The position numbers were made by a program, and so were the translations under genes. 44,977 nucleotides of DNA from positions 1 to 44,977 of the forward strand of contig CADEED010000019.1 of assembly GCA_902826225.1 (NCBI GenBank), read 5' to 3'. This document shows positions 1-7,848 of this stretch, piece by piece; position 1 is the first letter of the stretch; every line of letters starts with the position of its first letter. The DNA comes from an uncultured Pseudomonadota bacterium (GTDB lineage: Bacteria > Pseudomonadota > Gammaproteobacteria > Steroidobacterales > Steroidobacteraceae). The notes under the pieces were generated by a model. It worked only from the letters and a program-made list of their open reading frames with translations, did not search any database and was not told the origin of the DNA.

Positions 1-2
1 GC

Positions 3-212
3 GCCCTGGCGTTCCGCACGGTCCACCTGTTCTTCCTGCGCGACGTGCAGACCGGCCTCGTGTGGATCACGAAGATCGTCACGGACCCGTTTCAGGACAT
101 CAAGACGTACTGGAAGGCGCCGCTCTATCTGATGCGCGGGGAGTTGATCGACCCCATGCACGGGAAAGACCGAGAGCACGCAGCGTTTCAGCCCGCACGC
201 GACGCCGGATAG
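3..212 (+). CDS. C-terminal end of a conserved membrane-associated protein (cut by window start)
   Basis: The window opens inside a gene; the reading frame starting at base 3 gives 69 residues and stops with TAG at 210-212. It contains a hydrophobic stretch (near TVHLFFLRDV and GLVWITKIV) followed by a basic and acidic tail with TDPFQDIKTYWKAPLYL. I recall similar tails in unnamed proteobacterial membrane proteins but cannot assign a function. It runs towards the aminotransferase on the other strand and overlaps the end of that gene by 113 bp. Its position beside an aminotransferase and a phosphatidylserine-decarboxylase-like gene suggests a part in the same envelope-lipid locus; that is inference. 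Confidence 0.55.
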   Translation, partial: ALAFRTVHLFFLRDVQTGLVWITKIVTDPFQDIKTYWKAPLYLMRGELIDPMHGKDREHAAFQPARDAG

Positions 213-1821
213 TTTGATTCGTCAGACCCGGGGCGCTCCACCACCAGCCGTCGCGCTGCATCGCGACGGCGGCGGCGACGATTCGCCGGCAGATTTCGGC
301 GAACGCATCGTCCGGCAGATCGATCCGGAAGATCAGCCGGCCGGTGCCGACCCAGCTCAACGCCAGCCCTTCGGCGCGCAGATAGAACTGCAGCATCCAG
401 TTGTAGCGCGACGGCTGCGTGAAGAGGAGCGACCAGACGGTCGAGAAATGCGCGACCCGCAACGGCACGCCCGCCCCGCTCAACTGCGCATTCAGTGCCT
501 CCGCGCGGCGGTCCCACCGGTCGTCGAGCCCGGCGTACTTCGCACGGATCTCCTCGCTGTCGAGCGCGACGAGGAATTCGTGCATCGCGCCCATGACGTA
601 GGGATGCGAATTGAACGTGCCGCGCGCGAAGCAGACGTCCGCGGGCCGGTCTTCACGGAACCGCTTCATGAGGTCGTTGCGACCGCAGAGCACGCCCACC
701 GGCAGACCGCCCCCCAGCGTCTTGCCGTACGTCACCATGTCCGCGCGCACGCCGAAGTATTCCTGCGCGCCGCCCGGGCCCAGGCGAAAGCCCATGAACA
801 CCTCGTCGAAGATCAGCACGATGTCGCGCTCCGTGCAGACGGCGCGCAGCTTCGTCAGCCACTCGCGGTACGCGGCGCGATCGACGTGCGCATTCCGGCT
901 GCTGTCGATCAGCATCGAATCGCTGGGCGCATTGACGTTCGGGTGCATGGCCTGCAGCGGATTGACGAGCACGCAGGCGATGTCGCGGCGGTTGCGGAGC
1001 ACCGCGAGCGATGCGTCGCTCAGGTCCGCGAGCGTGTAGGTCTCGCGCGCGGTCACGGGGTTGCCCACGCCCGGCTGCACGTCGCCCCACCAGCCGTGAT
1101 AGGCGCCGCAGAAGCGCACCAGGTGCGTGCGGCGCGTGTGGTACCGCGCGAGGCGCACGGCCTGCATCACCGCCTCGGTGCCCGACATGTGAAAGGACAC
1201 TTCATCGAGCCCCGAGATCTCGCGCAGCCGCTTCACGTTGTAGCCGAGCACGGGATGGAATCCGCCGAGCACCGGCCCAAGATCCCCCACCAGGCGCGCG
1301 CCGCGCTCGATGCAGCCCTTGTAGAAGTCGTAGCCGAAGACATTCACGCCGTACGAGCCGGTGAGATCGTAGAGGCGGTTGCCGTCGAGATCCGTGACCT
1401 CCGCGCCCTGCGAGGACTGCAGGAAGTTTCCCGCCTTCAGATGGCGCCGCACGAAAGCGCTGAACGGGAACGGCACGCGATAACGCGCCGTGAACTGCAC
1501 GTCCGACACGCCGCGCTCGATCTCGGCGGACGCGGCCGCCGTGCGCGGGAAGCGCCGCGCGTACAGATCCGCGAGGCGCGCGAAGGCGCCGCGGCGCGTC
1601 TGGGCGATCTCCCGCGGCGCGTCGTCCGCGGTGAAGAACTCCGCGTCGTCGAACTCGTAGAACGGCAGGAGTTTCGCGAACCGCCGCGACCAGCGGGCGT
1701 GGCCGGCCAGCGATCGATGTTTGGCGCGCGACAGCTCGAGCCGGCGTTGCAGCTTGAGCAGCAGCCACGGGGCGGCGAGCGCCGCGAGGACGATGAGAGC
1801 GAGGCCGGCGGGCGTATTCAT
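100..1821 (-). CDS. Membrane-anchored class III PLP-dependent aminotransferase / aminomutase family protein
   Basis: A 573-residue protein. Residues 5-25 form one hydrophobic segment, a likely membrane anchor absent from ordinary soluble class III aminotransferases. The fold-type I core runs from about residue 120 to 540. Visible family motifs are the phosphate-binding HMSGTEA at 211-217, the FDE motif with Asp339 that contacts the PLP nitrogen, and the Schiff-base lysine Lys367 in TYGKTLGGGLP. The layout resembles glutamate-1-semialdehyde aminomutase relatives, but the anchor and the extra N-terminal 100 residues argue against a haem role. It is divergent from the decarboxylase gene with only 46 bp between their start codons, so shared control is likely. 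I chose the ATG at 1821 because translation further upstream would run into the neighbouring gene. The substrate is unknown; an amine-containing lipid precursor is a guess from context. The last 38 codons overlap the opposite-strand gene at 3-212. Confidence 0.8.
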   Translation of the reverse strand: MNTPAGLALIVLAALAAPWLLLKLQRRLELSRAKHRSLAGHARWSRRFAKLLPFYEFDDAEFFTADDAPREIAQTRRGAFARLADLYARRFPRTAAASAEIERGVSDVQFTARYRVPFPFSAFVRRHLKAGNFLQSSQGAEVTDLDGNRLYDLTGSYGVNVFGYDFYKGCIERGARLVGDLGPVLGGFHPVLGYNVKRLREISGLDEVSFHMSGTEAVMQAVRLARYHTRRTHLVRFCGAYHGWWGDVQPGVGNPVTARETYTLADLSDASLAVLRNRRDIACVLVNPLQAMHPNVNAPSDSMLIDSSRNAHVDRAAYREWLTKLRAVCTERDIVLIFDEVFMGFRLGPGGAQEYFGVRADMVTYGKTLGGGLPVGVLCGRNDLMKRFREDRPADVCFARGTFNSHPYVMGAMHEFLVALDSEEIRAKYAGLDDRWDRRAEALNAQLSGAGVPLRVAHFSTVWSLLFTQPSRYNWMLQFYLRAEGLALSWVGTGRLIFRIDLPDDAFAEICRRIVAAAVAMQRDGWWWSAPGLTNQTIRRRVRAETLRALGLSRAWGRSTPRASDRAAPSSTS

Positions 1822-1867
1822 GAGCACAACCTTATTGCCGGCCGTTTGCAGTGAGGTGACATCTGCC

Positions 1868-2701
1868 ATGACTTTGCGCGAGAACCTGAGTTTTCTGCTG
1901 ACCAACCGGATCCCGCGCCGCTGGTTGACGCGGCTCATGGGCCGCATCAGTCCCCTCGAGCTGCCTTTCGTGACGCCCGCCGCCATCGGGCTCTGGAAGG
2001 CGTTCTCGGACCTCGACCTCAGCGAAGCGAAGAAGACCCGGTTCACCAGCCTGCAGGACTGCTTCGTGCGCGAACTGAAGCCAGGCGCGCGCCCCATCGC
2101 CGCGGACCCCGCGACTCTCGTGAGCCCCTGCGACGCCATCGTCGGGGCGTGCGGGACCATCGATCGCGGAACCGTCGTCCAGGCGAAGGGATTTCCGTAC
2201 ACGCTGACCGAACTACTGACCGACGCCGCGCTGGCGCAGATCTACGAGGGCGGCCAGTTCGTCACGCTGCGCATCACGCCCACGATGTATCACCGCTTCC
2301 ATGCGCCGCACGACCTCGAGGTCGACCACGTCACCTACGTGTCGGGCGACGCCTGGAACGTGTACCCGATCGCGCTGCGGCGCGTGCAGCGCCTGTTCTG
2401 CCGTAACGAGCGGGCGATCCTGCGTTGCCGGCTCGCATCGGGCACGCCCATCGCCCTGGTGCCGGTCGCTGCCATTCTGGTCGCCAGCATCCGCTTGCAT
2501 TGCGCGGATGTGCTGCTGCACCTGAGGTATCGCGGGCCGAACGAGATTCCCTGCAACGCGCGCTACCAGAAGGGCCAGGAGATGGGCTGGTTCCAGCACG
2601 GCTCGACGATCATCGCGCTGGTGCCGAAGGGCGTATCGCTGTGTGTCGGCGAGGGGCAGCGCATCCGCATGGGCGAGCCTCTGTTCCGCGAGACGGCATG
2701 A
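1868..2701 (+). CDS. Phosphatidylserine decarboxylase family protein
   Basis: A 277-residue pyruvoyl-type decarboxylase, the usual length for bacterial Psd (phosphatidylserine to phosphatidylethanolamine, at the inner membrane). The self-cleavage triad known from the family can be placed: Asp89 in SPCDAIVG, His145 in YHRFHAPHD, and Ser246 in QHGSTII, where the serine becomes the pyruvoyl group and splits the chain into beta and alpha subunits. The residue before the Gly-Ser is His rather than the common Leu (LGST). The start is the ATG at 1868, which gives a normal Psd N-terminus and leaves 46 bp to the divergent aminotransferase. The stop overlaps the next gene by 4 bp (ATGA), so the two are translationally coupled. 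It may be the housekeeping Psd or a paralogue acting on a different serine-containing head group; the odd neighbours favour the second. Confidence 0.85.
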   Translation: MTLRENLSFLLTNRIPRRWLTRLMGRISPLELPFVTPAAIGLWKAFSDLDLSEAKKTRFTSLQDCFVRELKPGARPIAADPATLVSPCDAIVGACGTIDRGTVVQAKGFPYTLTELLTDAALAQIYEGGQFVTLRITPTMYHRFHAPHDLEVDHVTYVSGDAWNVYPIALRRVQRLFCRNERAILRCRLASGTPIALVPVAAILVASIRLHCADVLLHLRYRGPNEIPCNARYQKGQEMGWFQHGSTIIALVPKGVSLCVGEGQRIRMGEPLFRETA

Positions 2702-3576
2702 GCGTCCGGGCGTGGTGGGCAGGCTTGAGCGCGGTGGCCGCGATCAACATCGCGATATGGGCCTGCGCCGCTGCTTCGCTCGACACTGCCGGCGTGCAGG
2801 TTGCACTATCGGCTATCTACGTCTTCGGCTGCGCGTACCGCTCGTTCCTGCCCGTGTACGACATCCCGCGCATCTGCATCGTGGACTCGTGGGCGTCGAG
2901 CGTGCTCGTCGGCCGCACCATCGCGACGCTCGCCGAACTCGCCTTCGCCGCCCAATGGGCGGTGTATCTGCACGCCAGCGATCTTGAAGCCGTGCGCCTC
3001 GTCTCGCTCGCGATCGTGCCGCTCATCGCGATCGCGCAGTTGTGCTGCTGGCATGCGGTGCTGACCACCTCCAACCGCGGCCACGTGATCGAGAACTCGC
3101 TGTGGGGAATCGCCGCCGTGCTGATCGTCGGCAGTCTCGTCGCCACCGCGGCGCAAGGTGCGGCGCATCGCGGCCTCGCGCTCGCCGTCTGGACCGTGGG
3201 TGGCGCGCTGTTCGTGGCGTACATCTTCATCGTCGATGTACCGATGTACTGGCAGCGATGGAAGGCCGAGGAGGCGCTGGGTCGCCGAATCTTGAGCTAC
3301 GCCCAGGGGTTTGCCGATCTCTCGCGTCGGCGGGTGGTTTCGCTGCGTTGGGAGGACTGGCGCAGCGAAGTCACGTGGATGACGCTCTACTTCACCATCG
3401 GCGTGTGGGTGAGCCTGTCACTGGTCTTTGCCTCGGAGTATCAGCGCCGCGTCACGACGGCGGCGCACAGGGGCACCGAGAGCAGGATCACCGGGATCAC
3501 CCAGAACGCGCTCGTCAGCCCGACGTGCTGGGCCAGGAAGCCGATCGCGGCGGGTCCCGACAGAATGCCCGCGTAA
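2698..3576 (+). CDS. Multi-span membrane protein of unknown function, coupled to the decarboxylase
   Basis: A 292-residue protein with about seven hydrophobic segments between residues 5 and 245. Segments such as VLVGRTIATLAELAFAAQWA, then IVDVPMYWQRW and LRWEDWRSEVTWMTLYF, look like conserved loops and helices; I recall related unnamed membrane proteins but no function. It starts with an ATG inside the stop of the decarboxylase gene (ATGA), so it is very probably co-translated with it. The last ~45 codons (from about 3441) lie antisense over the 3' end of the MFS gene and look non-conserved (rich in Thr, Arg and Pro), so the functional part may end near SEYQRR. A role in making, moving or modifying a lipid is inferred from the operon only. 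Confidence 0.65.
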   Translation: MSVRAWWAGLSAVAAINIAIWACAAASLDTAGVQVALSAIYVFGCAYRSFLPVYDIPRICIVDSWASSVLVGRTIATLAELAFAAQWAVYLHASDLEAVRLVSLAIVPLIAIAQLCCWHAVLTTSNRGHVIENSLWGIAAVLIVGSLVATAAQGAAHRGLALAVWTVGGALFVAYIFIVDVPMYWQRWKAEEALGRRILSYAQGFADLSRRRVVSLRWEDWRSEVTWMTLYFTIGVWVSLSLVFASEYQRRVTTAAHRGTESRITGITQNALVSPTCWARKPIAAGPDRMPA

Positions 3577-4577
3577 CCCATCGTCGTGATGGCGCCGATC
3601 GCCAGGCCGGGAGGCATCACCTGCTGACTACCCGCGCGGCGGAACAACACCGGCACGATGTTCGAGCAGCCGAGCCCGATCAGCACGAAGCCGAGCATCG
3701 CCACGAACGCCACCGGCGCCAGCAGCAGGACGGCGAATCCCGCGATCGCGACCAGGCCGCCTCCGACCAGCGTCGTACGATCTCCGATGCGCGCGGTGAG
3801 CGCATCGCCCGAGAAGCGCGCCAGTGTCATGGCGACCGAGAACAGCACGAAGCCCAGGCCACCCTGCTCCACTTTCACGAGGTCCCGGCCGGTGATGAGC
3901 AGCGCGCCCCAGTCGAGGATCGCGCCCTCCGCGAGGAATGTGATGGCGGCGAGCACGGCGATGACGAGCACGACGCCGCGGGGCAATGCGAAGTGCGGCT
4001 CGCCCTCCGCGGCCCGGGTCCGCAGCAGCCGGGGCGCCCCGACCAGCGCCATCGCGAGCATGAGCAGCGCGGCGACGACCACGCTCAGGAAGGGGCTCGC
4101 GCCCAGCGACAGCAGCAGTGTGATGAACATGGCGCCCACGAACCCGCCGAGGCTGTACTGCGCATGGAAGCCCGACATCAGCGGCCGCCCCGCGTCGCGT
4201 TCCACTTCCACCGCGTGGATGTTGACCGCCACGTCGAGCGAGCCGAGAGCCGCGCCGAAGATCAGCAGCGTGATTCCGAGCGTGAGCGGCGTCGCCGCGA
4301 TCGCGAGGAACGGACTCGAGAGGCACAGCCCGAAGCTGCTCGCCAGGATCACGGGCCGGGTGCCAAAGCGGGCGCTCAACACGCCGGTGAAGGACATCGC
4401 GGCCAGCGAGCCGATCCCGAGACACAACAGCAGGATGCCGAGCATGCGCTCGTCCACCGCGAGACGATCCTTCGCATACGGCACGAGCGGCGCCCAACAA
4501 GAGACGGCGAAGCCGGCAACGAAGAAGGCCAGGCGCGTGGCGAGGCGCGTGGCGGGGGTGTCGGCGGAGGTGGTCAA
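3441..4577 (-). CDS. MFS transporter, YbjJ-like
   Basis: A 378-residue major facilitator protein with roughly twelve hydrophobic segments. Features that recall the YbjJ branch are the N-terminal FAVSCWAPLVPYAK segment, the cytoplasmic loop GVLSARFGTRPVIL after helix 2, the helix 4-5 stretch ALGSLDVAVNIHAVEVE, and the second-half signature FLAEGAILDWGALLI. The substrate is unknown; members are usually annotated as exporters of sugars or drugs without direct evidence. It points towards the preceding operon and its 3' end overlaps that operon's last gene by 136 bp on the opposite strand. It seems to be a single-gene unit. Confidence 0.85.
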   Translation of the reverse strand: MTTSADTPATRLATRLAFFVAGFAVSCWAPLVPYAKDRLAVDERMLGILLLCLGIGSLAAMSFTGVLSARFGTRPVILASSFGLCLSSPFLAIAATPLTLGITLLIFGAALGSLDVAVNIHAVEVERDAGRPLMSGFHAQYSLGGFVGAMFITLLLSLGASPFLSVVVAALLMLAMALVGAPRLLRTRAAEGEPHFALPRGVVLVIAVLAAITFLAEGAILDWGALLITGRDLVKVEQGGLGFVLFSVAMTLARFSGDALTARIGDRTTLVGGGLVAIAGFAVLLLAPVAFVAMLGFVLIGLGCSNIVPVLFRRAGSQQVMPPGLAIGAITTMGYAGILSGPAAIGFLAQHVGLTSAFWVIPVILLSVPLCAAVVTRR

Positions 4578-4648
4578 GCCGCCGGGATTCTACACAGGAC
4601 GTTCCCGCTGAAACCTTCGATGCCGCGGCTCGATCGCGCCGGATCGTG

Positions 4649-4720
4649 TCAGGTGAAAATCGCGATCAGGATGATGATCGGGATCGGCACGCCGAGTGCC
4701 CACAATAGGATGGATTTCAT
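4649..4720 (-). CDS. 23-residue single-span membrane peptide
   Basis: A tiny gene starting at the ATG at 4720 and encoding MKSILLWALGVPIPIIILIA followed by IFT. It is one hydrophobic helix with a Pro-rich centre (GVPIPI). Nearly identical short proteins are common in Proteobacteria and often sit after the same kind of membrane protein that precedes it here, whose stop lies only 13 bp upstream. The pair is therefore likely one transcription unit, and the peptide may be a subunit or stabiliser of its neighbour. Its function is unknown. It is short enough to be missed by automatic annotation; the confidence rests on the recognisable sequence and the gene order. Confidence 0.6.
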   Translation of the reverse strand: MKSILLWALGVPIPIIILIAIFT

Positions 4721-4733
4721 GTTGGACTCCGGG

Positions 4734-5315
4734 TCAGGTGCGTTCGAGGACCGCTTTGTCGCGCAGGACGCCGCCGAACGTCGCCGCCCACGCGGAGACG
4801 AACGCTCCGACGAACAGCGAGACGACCAGCCACAGCGCGGCGATCGCCGCCGCCTTGCGTTCCGCGTCCGACAGCTCCGCGGCGGCGTTGGCCGCCGTCG
4901 CCGATTCCGCGTTGCCGAGCCCCATCGTGATCGCCGCGCCAACCGCCGACGAGAGCACCGTCGCCATGAGCAGCGTCGCCACCGACCAGGCGAGGAACCC
5001 ATGCGCCGTATCGCGGAAGTAGACTTCGTTCGTGTGCACCGTCAACCAGCGTGAGCGCAGCCGGCCCGCGAGGTAGCCACCGAGCGCGGACGCGAGTAGT
5101 TGGACCGCGGTCACCCACAGGATGGTCGAGGCGCCAAAGGCTTCGTCGGAGATGCCGCGGGCCGCCCAGGGCGAGACGACCGCAAACCCGAGGCCGGCGC
5201 CGAGCAGCAGCAGGACGAGCGACAACGCCGCGGCGCCGACGGCGCCGGCGATGACGGCACCCCAGGAAACTGCCCCGGGATCACCGGGCATTGCCAAGGC
5301 GGCTGGAGAAGGCAT
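4734..5315 (-). CDS. Conserved four-to-five-span inner-membrane protein
   Basis: A 193-residue protein with the pattern SWGAVIAGAVGAAALSLVLL, then a glycine-rich segment (LLLGAGLGFAVVSPW), LASALGGYLAGRLRSRW, the loop HTNEVYFRDTAHGFLAWSVA, and a final helix near AAIAALWLVVSLFVGAFVSAW. I recognise this as a widespread unnamed membrane family in Proteobacteria; the YFRDTAHGF loop is its most distinctive part. I chose the ATG at 5315 because it places SWGAVIAG near the N-terminus as in its relatives. It is followed 13 bp later by the 23-residue peptide gene. It is divergent from the histidine kinase gene, with about 110 bp between starts. No function can be assigned. Confidence 0.7.
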   Translation of the reverse strand: MPSPAALAMPGDPGAVSWGAVIAGAVGAAALSLVLLLLGAGLGFAVVSPWAARGISDEAFGASTILWVTAVQLLASALGGYLAGRLRSRWLTVHTNEVYFRDTAHGFLAWSVATLLMATVLSSAVGAAITMGLGNAESATAANAAAELSDAERKAAAIAALWLVVSLFVGAFVSAWAATFGGVLRDKAVLERT

Positions 5316-5423
5316 GGTTGTCTCTCTGCAAGGTTGTTTGACGCAGCGTGCGCGGGCGAGGCCGGCGCCGATGCCGGATTTCCTGACAGCACGCTGTAGG
5401 CGCTGACGAAACGGACATATCAT

Positions 5424-7847
5424 GTGGCCATGCCGGATTCTGCGGACAAGGTCGGCCCGGATTTCCTCGCCGGCGGTGGCGAAATGGGCGAGCGCATCCG
5501 TGCGTTCGACTGGGCCGCCACGCCGCTCGGCCCACCGGCAGGCTGGCCGCAGGGTTTGCGAACCACCGTCCGCATCCTGCTGACCACGGGCCATCCCACG
5601 ATGATCATGTGGGGCCCGGAACTCACCTGCCTCTACAACGACAGGTTCTCCCTCTCGCTCGGGCCAGAGAAACACCCCGGCATCCTCGGCACGCCGGCCC
5701 GGCGCGCCTGGGAAGAGGTGTGGCCAGTCGTCGGCTCACAGATCGAGCAGGTGGTGCGCGGCGAAGGATCCGTGTGGCACGAGAACGTCTGCGTGCCGAT
5801 CATCCGTTTCGGCGAGCTGCAGGAGGTCTACTGGACCTACAGCTACAGCCCGATCGACGAGCCCTCCTTGCCGCACGGCGTCGGCGGCGTGCTCGCGACC
5901 TGCGCGGAGACGACGGAGCAGGTGCTGGCCGAGCGCAGGCTCGCGTCCGATCGCGAAAGTTTCGTGCGGCTGTTCGACCAGGCGCCGACGTTCCTCGCGA
6001 TGCTGCGCGGCCCGACGCATGTCTTCGAGCGGGCGAACCCGGGATATCTCTCGCTCGTCGGCCATCGACCCCTGATCGGCCGCATGGTGGCCGAAGCGCT
6101 TCCGGAGGCCGAGGCGCAGGGATACGTGAAACTGCTCGACGAGGTCTACCGCTCCGGCAAACCCTATTCGGCTTACGGCTCGCGCATCGATTTGCAGGTA
6201 TCGCCCGGCGCGCCGCCCGACGAACGTTACGTCGATTTCGTCTACCAGCCCATGACCGACTCCGCGGGTTCGGTGGTCGGCATCCTCGTGCAAGGCGTGG
6301 ACTCCACCGCGCGGACGTTGTCGACCCGCGATCTCACGGTGAACCGTGCGCGCCTCGACTACGCCACGCGCCTCTCCGGCGTCGGCTTCTGGTATTGCGA
6401 CCTGCCCTTCGACTTCCTCGAGTGGGACGACCGCGTCAAGGAACACTTCTTCTTCCCGCCAGACGCGCGGATCACGATCGCCGATTTCTACGCGCGCATC
6501 CACGCGGAGGACCGCGCGCCCACGCAGGCCGCCATCGAGAAATCGATCCGCGAGAAGAGCGCGTACGACATCGTCTACCGCACCGTGAATCCGCTGACCG
6601 GCGAGATCAAGTGGATCCGTGCACTGGGCGGCACGGACTACGGGCCCGACGGCACGCCGACACACTTCGACGGCGTGACGGTCGACGTGTCCGCGCAGAA
6701 GTGGGACCAGATGCGGTTGAACGCGCTGAACCAGCAGTTGCGCGAACAGGATCGGCGCAAGGACGAGTTCATCGCGACGCTCTCGCACGAGCTGCGCAAC
6801 CCGCTCGCGCCGATCCGCGCGGCGGCAAAAGTGATCGCATCGCAGCAGGCCGCGCCCGGACAGTTGCAGCAGGCGCAGCAGATCGTCGAGCGCCAGGTCA
6901 CGCACATGGCGCTGCTGCTCGACGACCTGCTCGACATCGCGCGCATCACGCAGGGCAAACTGCAGCTCAAGAAGGAAACGCTGTCATTGGTCCCCGTGGT
7001 CGATGCCGCCGTGGAAGCCGTGCGCCCGGCGCTCGATGCCAAGAACCAGCGGCTCGAAGTGAGTTTGCCGACCGAGGCCGTCCTGATCGAGGCGGATAGT
7101 CTGCGCCTGGCGCAGGTGATCTCGAATCTGCTGACGAATGCGGTCAAGTACAGCGACCCCGGCAGCCGCATCGATCTCAACTGCACCGTGCGCGACGAGA
7201 CACTGGCGCTCTCCGTGAAGGACAATGGCATCGGCATCGCGCCCGAGTCGATCGCGGGGATCTTCGAGATGTTCTCGCAGGTCGACGCGGTGGCCGAGCG
7301 ATCCGCCGGCGGGCTCGGCATCGGCCTGGCCCTCGTGAAAGGCATCGCCGGCCTGCATGGCGGTCGCGTCGAGGCGCGCAGCGCCGGGCTCGGGCGCGGC
7401 AGCGAGTTTCTCGTGTATCTTCCCGTAGCGGAGAAAATGCCGATGACCGAACTACCCACGACAGCACCCGAACAGACGCCATCGGCGCGCCGGCGAATCC
7501 TGATCGCCGACGACAACCGGGATGCGGCGGAGAGTCTCGGGATCCTGCTGGAGTTGTCGGGACACGAGGTCCGGATGGCGCATCTCGGCCGGGCGGCATT
7601 GTCGCTCGCGCAGAGTTTCCGGCCGGATACCGCGCTGCTCGACATCGGCATGCCGGACATCAGCGGATATGAGGTGGCGAAGTCCCTGCGCCAGGAGCCC
7701 TGGGCGTCGAACATCAAGCTCATCGCCTTGACCGGCTGGGGACAGGAAAGCGACCGGCGCCGCGCGATGGAGGCCGGGTTCGATCATCACCTCATCAAGC
7801 CGGTCGATCCGGACAAGCTGGCGGAGCTGATCGCGGCAGAATCCTGA
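5424..7847 (+). CDS. Soluble hybrid histidine kinase with PAS sensory region and receiver domain
   Basis: An 807-residue protein without membrane spans, so it probably senses a cytoplasmic signal. The N-terminal 430 residues hold three PAS-like modules (about 20-165, 175-300 and 310-425); the last ends in the typical GVTVDVSAQK linker. Next come the HisKA dimer helix with phospho-acceptor His455 in SHELRNPLAP, the ATPase domain (N box near NLLTNAVKYSD, DNGIGI at 600-605, GGLGIGLALV at 629-638), and a C-terminal receiver (690-807) with the acidic pair in IADDN and phospho-acceptor Asp740 in LLDIGMPD. The HisKA type is the one seen in bacteriophytochrome-like hybrid kinases, but no chromophore cysteine was recognised. 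The first start is GTG at 5424; an ATG two codons later (5430) is equally possible. No partner regulator or phosphotransfer protein is adjacent, so it is an orphan. Confidence 0.9.
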   Translation: MAMPDSADKVGPDFLAGGGEMGERIRAFDWAATPLGPPAGWPQGLRTTVRILLTTGHPTMIMWGPELTCLYNDRFSLSLGPEKHPGILGTPARRAWEEVWPVVGSQIEQVVRGEGSVWHENVCVPIIRFGELQEVYWTYSYSPIDEPSLPHGVGGVLATCAETTEQVLAERRLASDRESFVRLFDQAPTFLAMLRGPTHVFERANPGYLSLVGHRPLIGRMVAEALPEAEAQGYVKLLDEVYRSGKPYSAYGSRIDLQVSPGAPPDERYVDFVYQPMTDSAGSVVGILVQGVDSTARTLSTRDLTVNRARLDYATRLSGVGFWYCDLPFDFLEWDDRVKEHFFFPPDARITIADFYARIHAEDRAPTQAAIEKSIREKSAYDIVYRTVNPLTGEIKWIRALGGTDYGPDGTPTHFDGVTVDVSAQKWDQMRLNALNQQLREQDRRKDEFIATLSHELRNPLAPIRAAAKVIASQQAAPGQLQQAQQIVERQVTHMALLLDDLLDIARITQGKLQLKKETLSLVPVVDAAVEAVRPALDAKNQRLEVSLPTEAVLIEADSLRLAQVISNLLTNAVKYSDPGSRIDLNCTVRDETLALSVKDNGIGIAPESIAGIFEMFSQVDAVAERSAGGLGIGLALVKGIAGLHGGRVEARSAGLGRGSEFLVYLPVAEKMPMTELPTTAPEQTPSARRRILIADDNRDAAESLGILLELSGHEVRMAHLGRAALSLAQSFRPDTALLDIGMPDISGYEVAKSLRQEPWASNIKLIALTGWGQESDRRRAMEAGFDHHLIKPVDPDKLAELIAAES

Positions 7848-7848
7848 G

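Noticed and set aside
214..1854. 546-residue plus-strand frame opposite the aminotransferase
   Set aside because: The minus strand encodes all PLP-binding motifs; the plus frame has no domain.
3042..5054. 670-residue plus-strand frame over the MFS gene and its neighbours
   Set aside because: Antisense or out of frame with three genes that have recognisable membrane-protein sequence; very rich in Arg, Gln, Glu and His.
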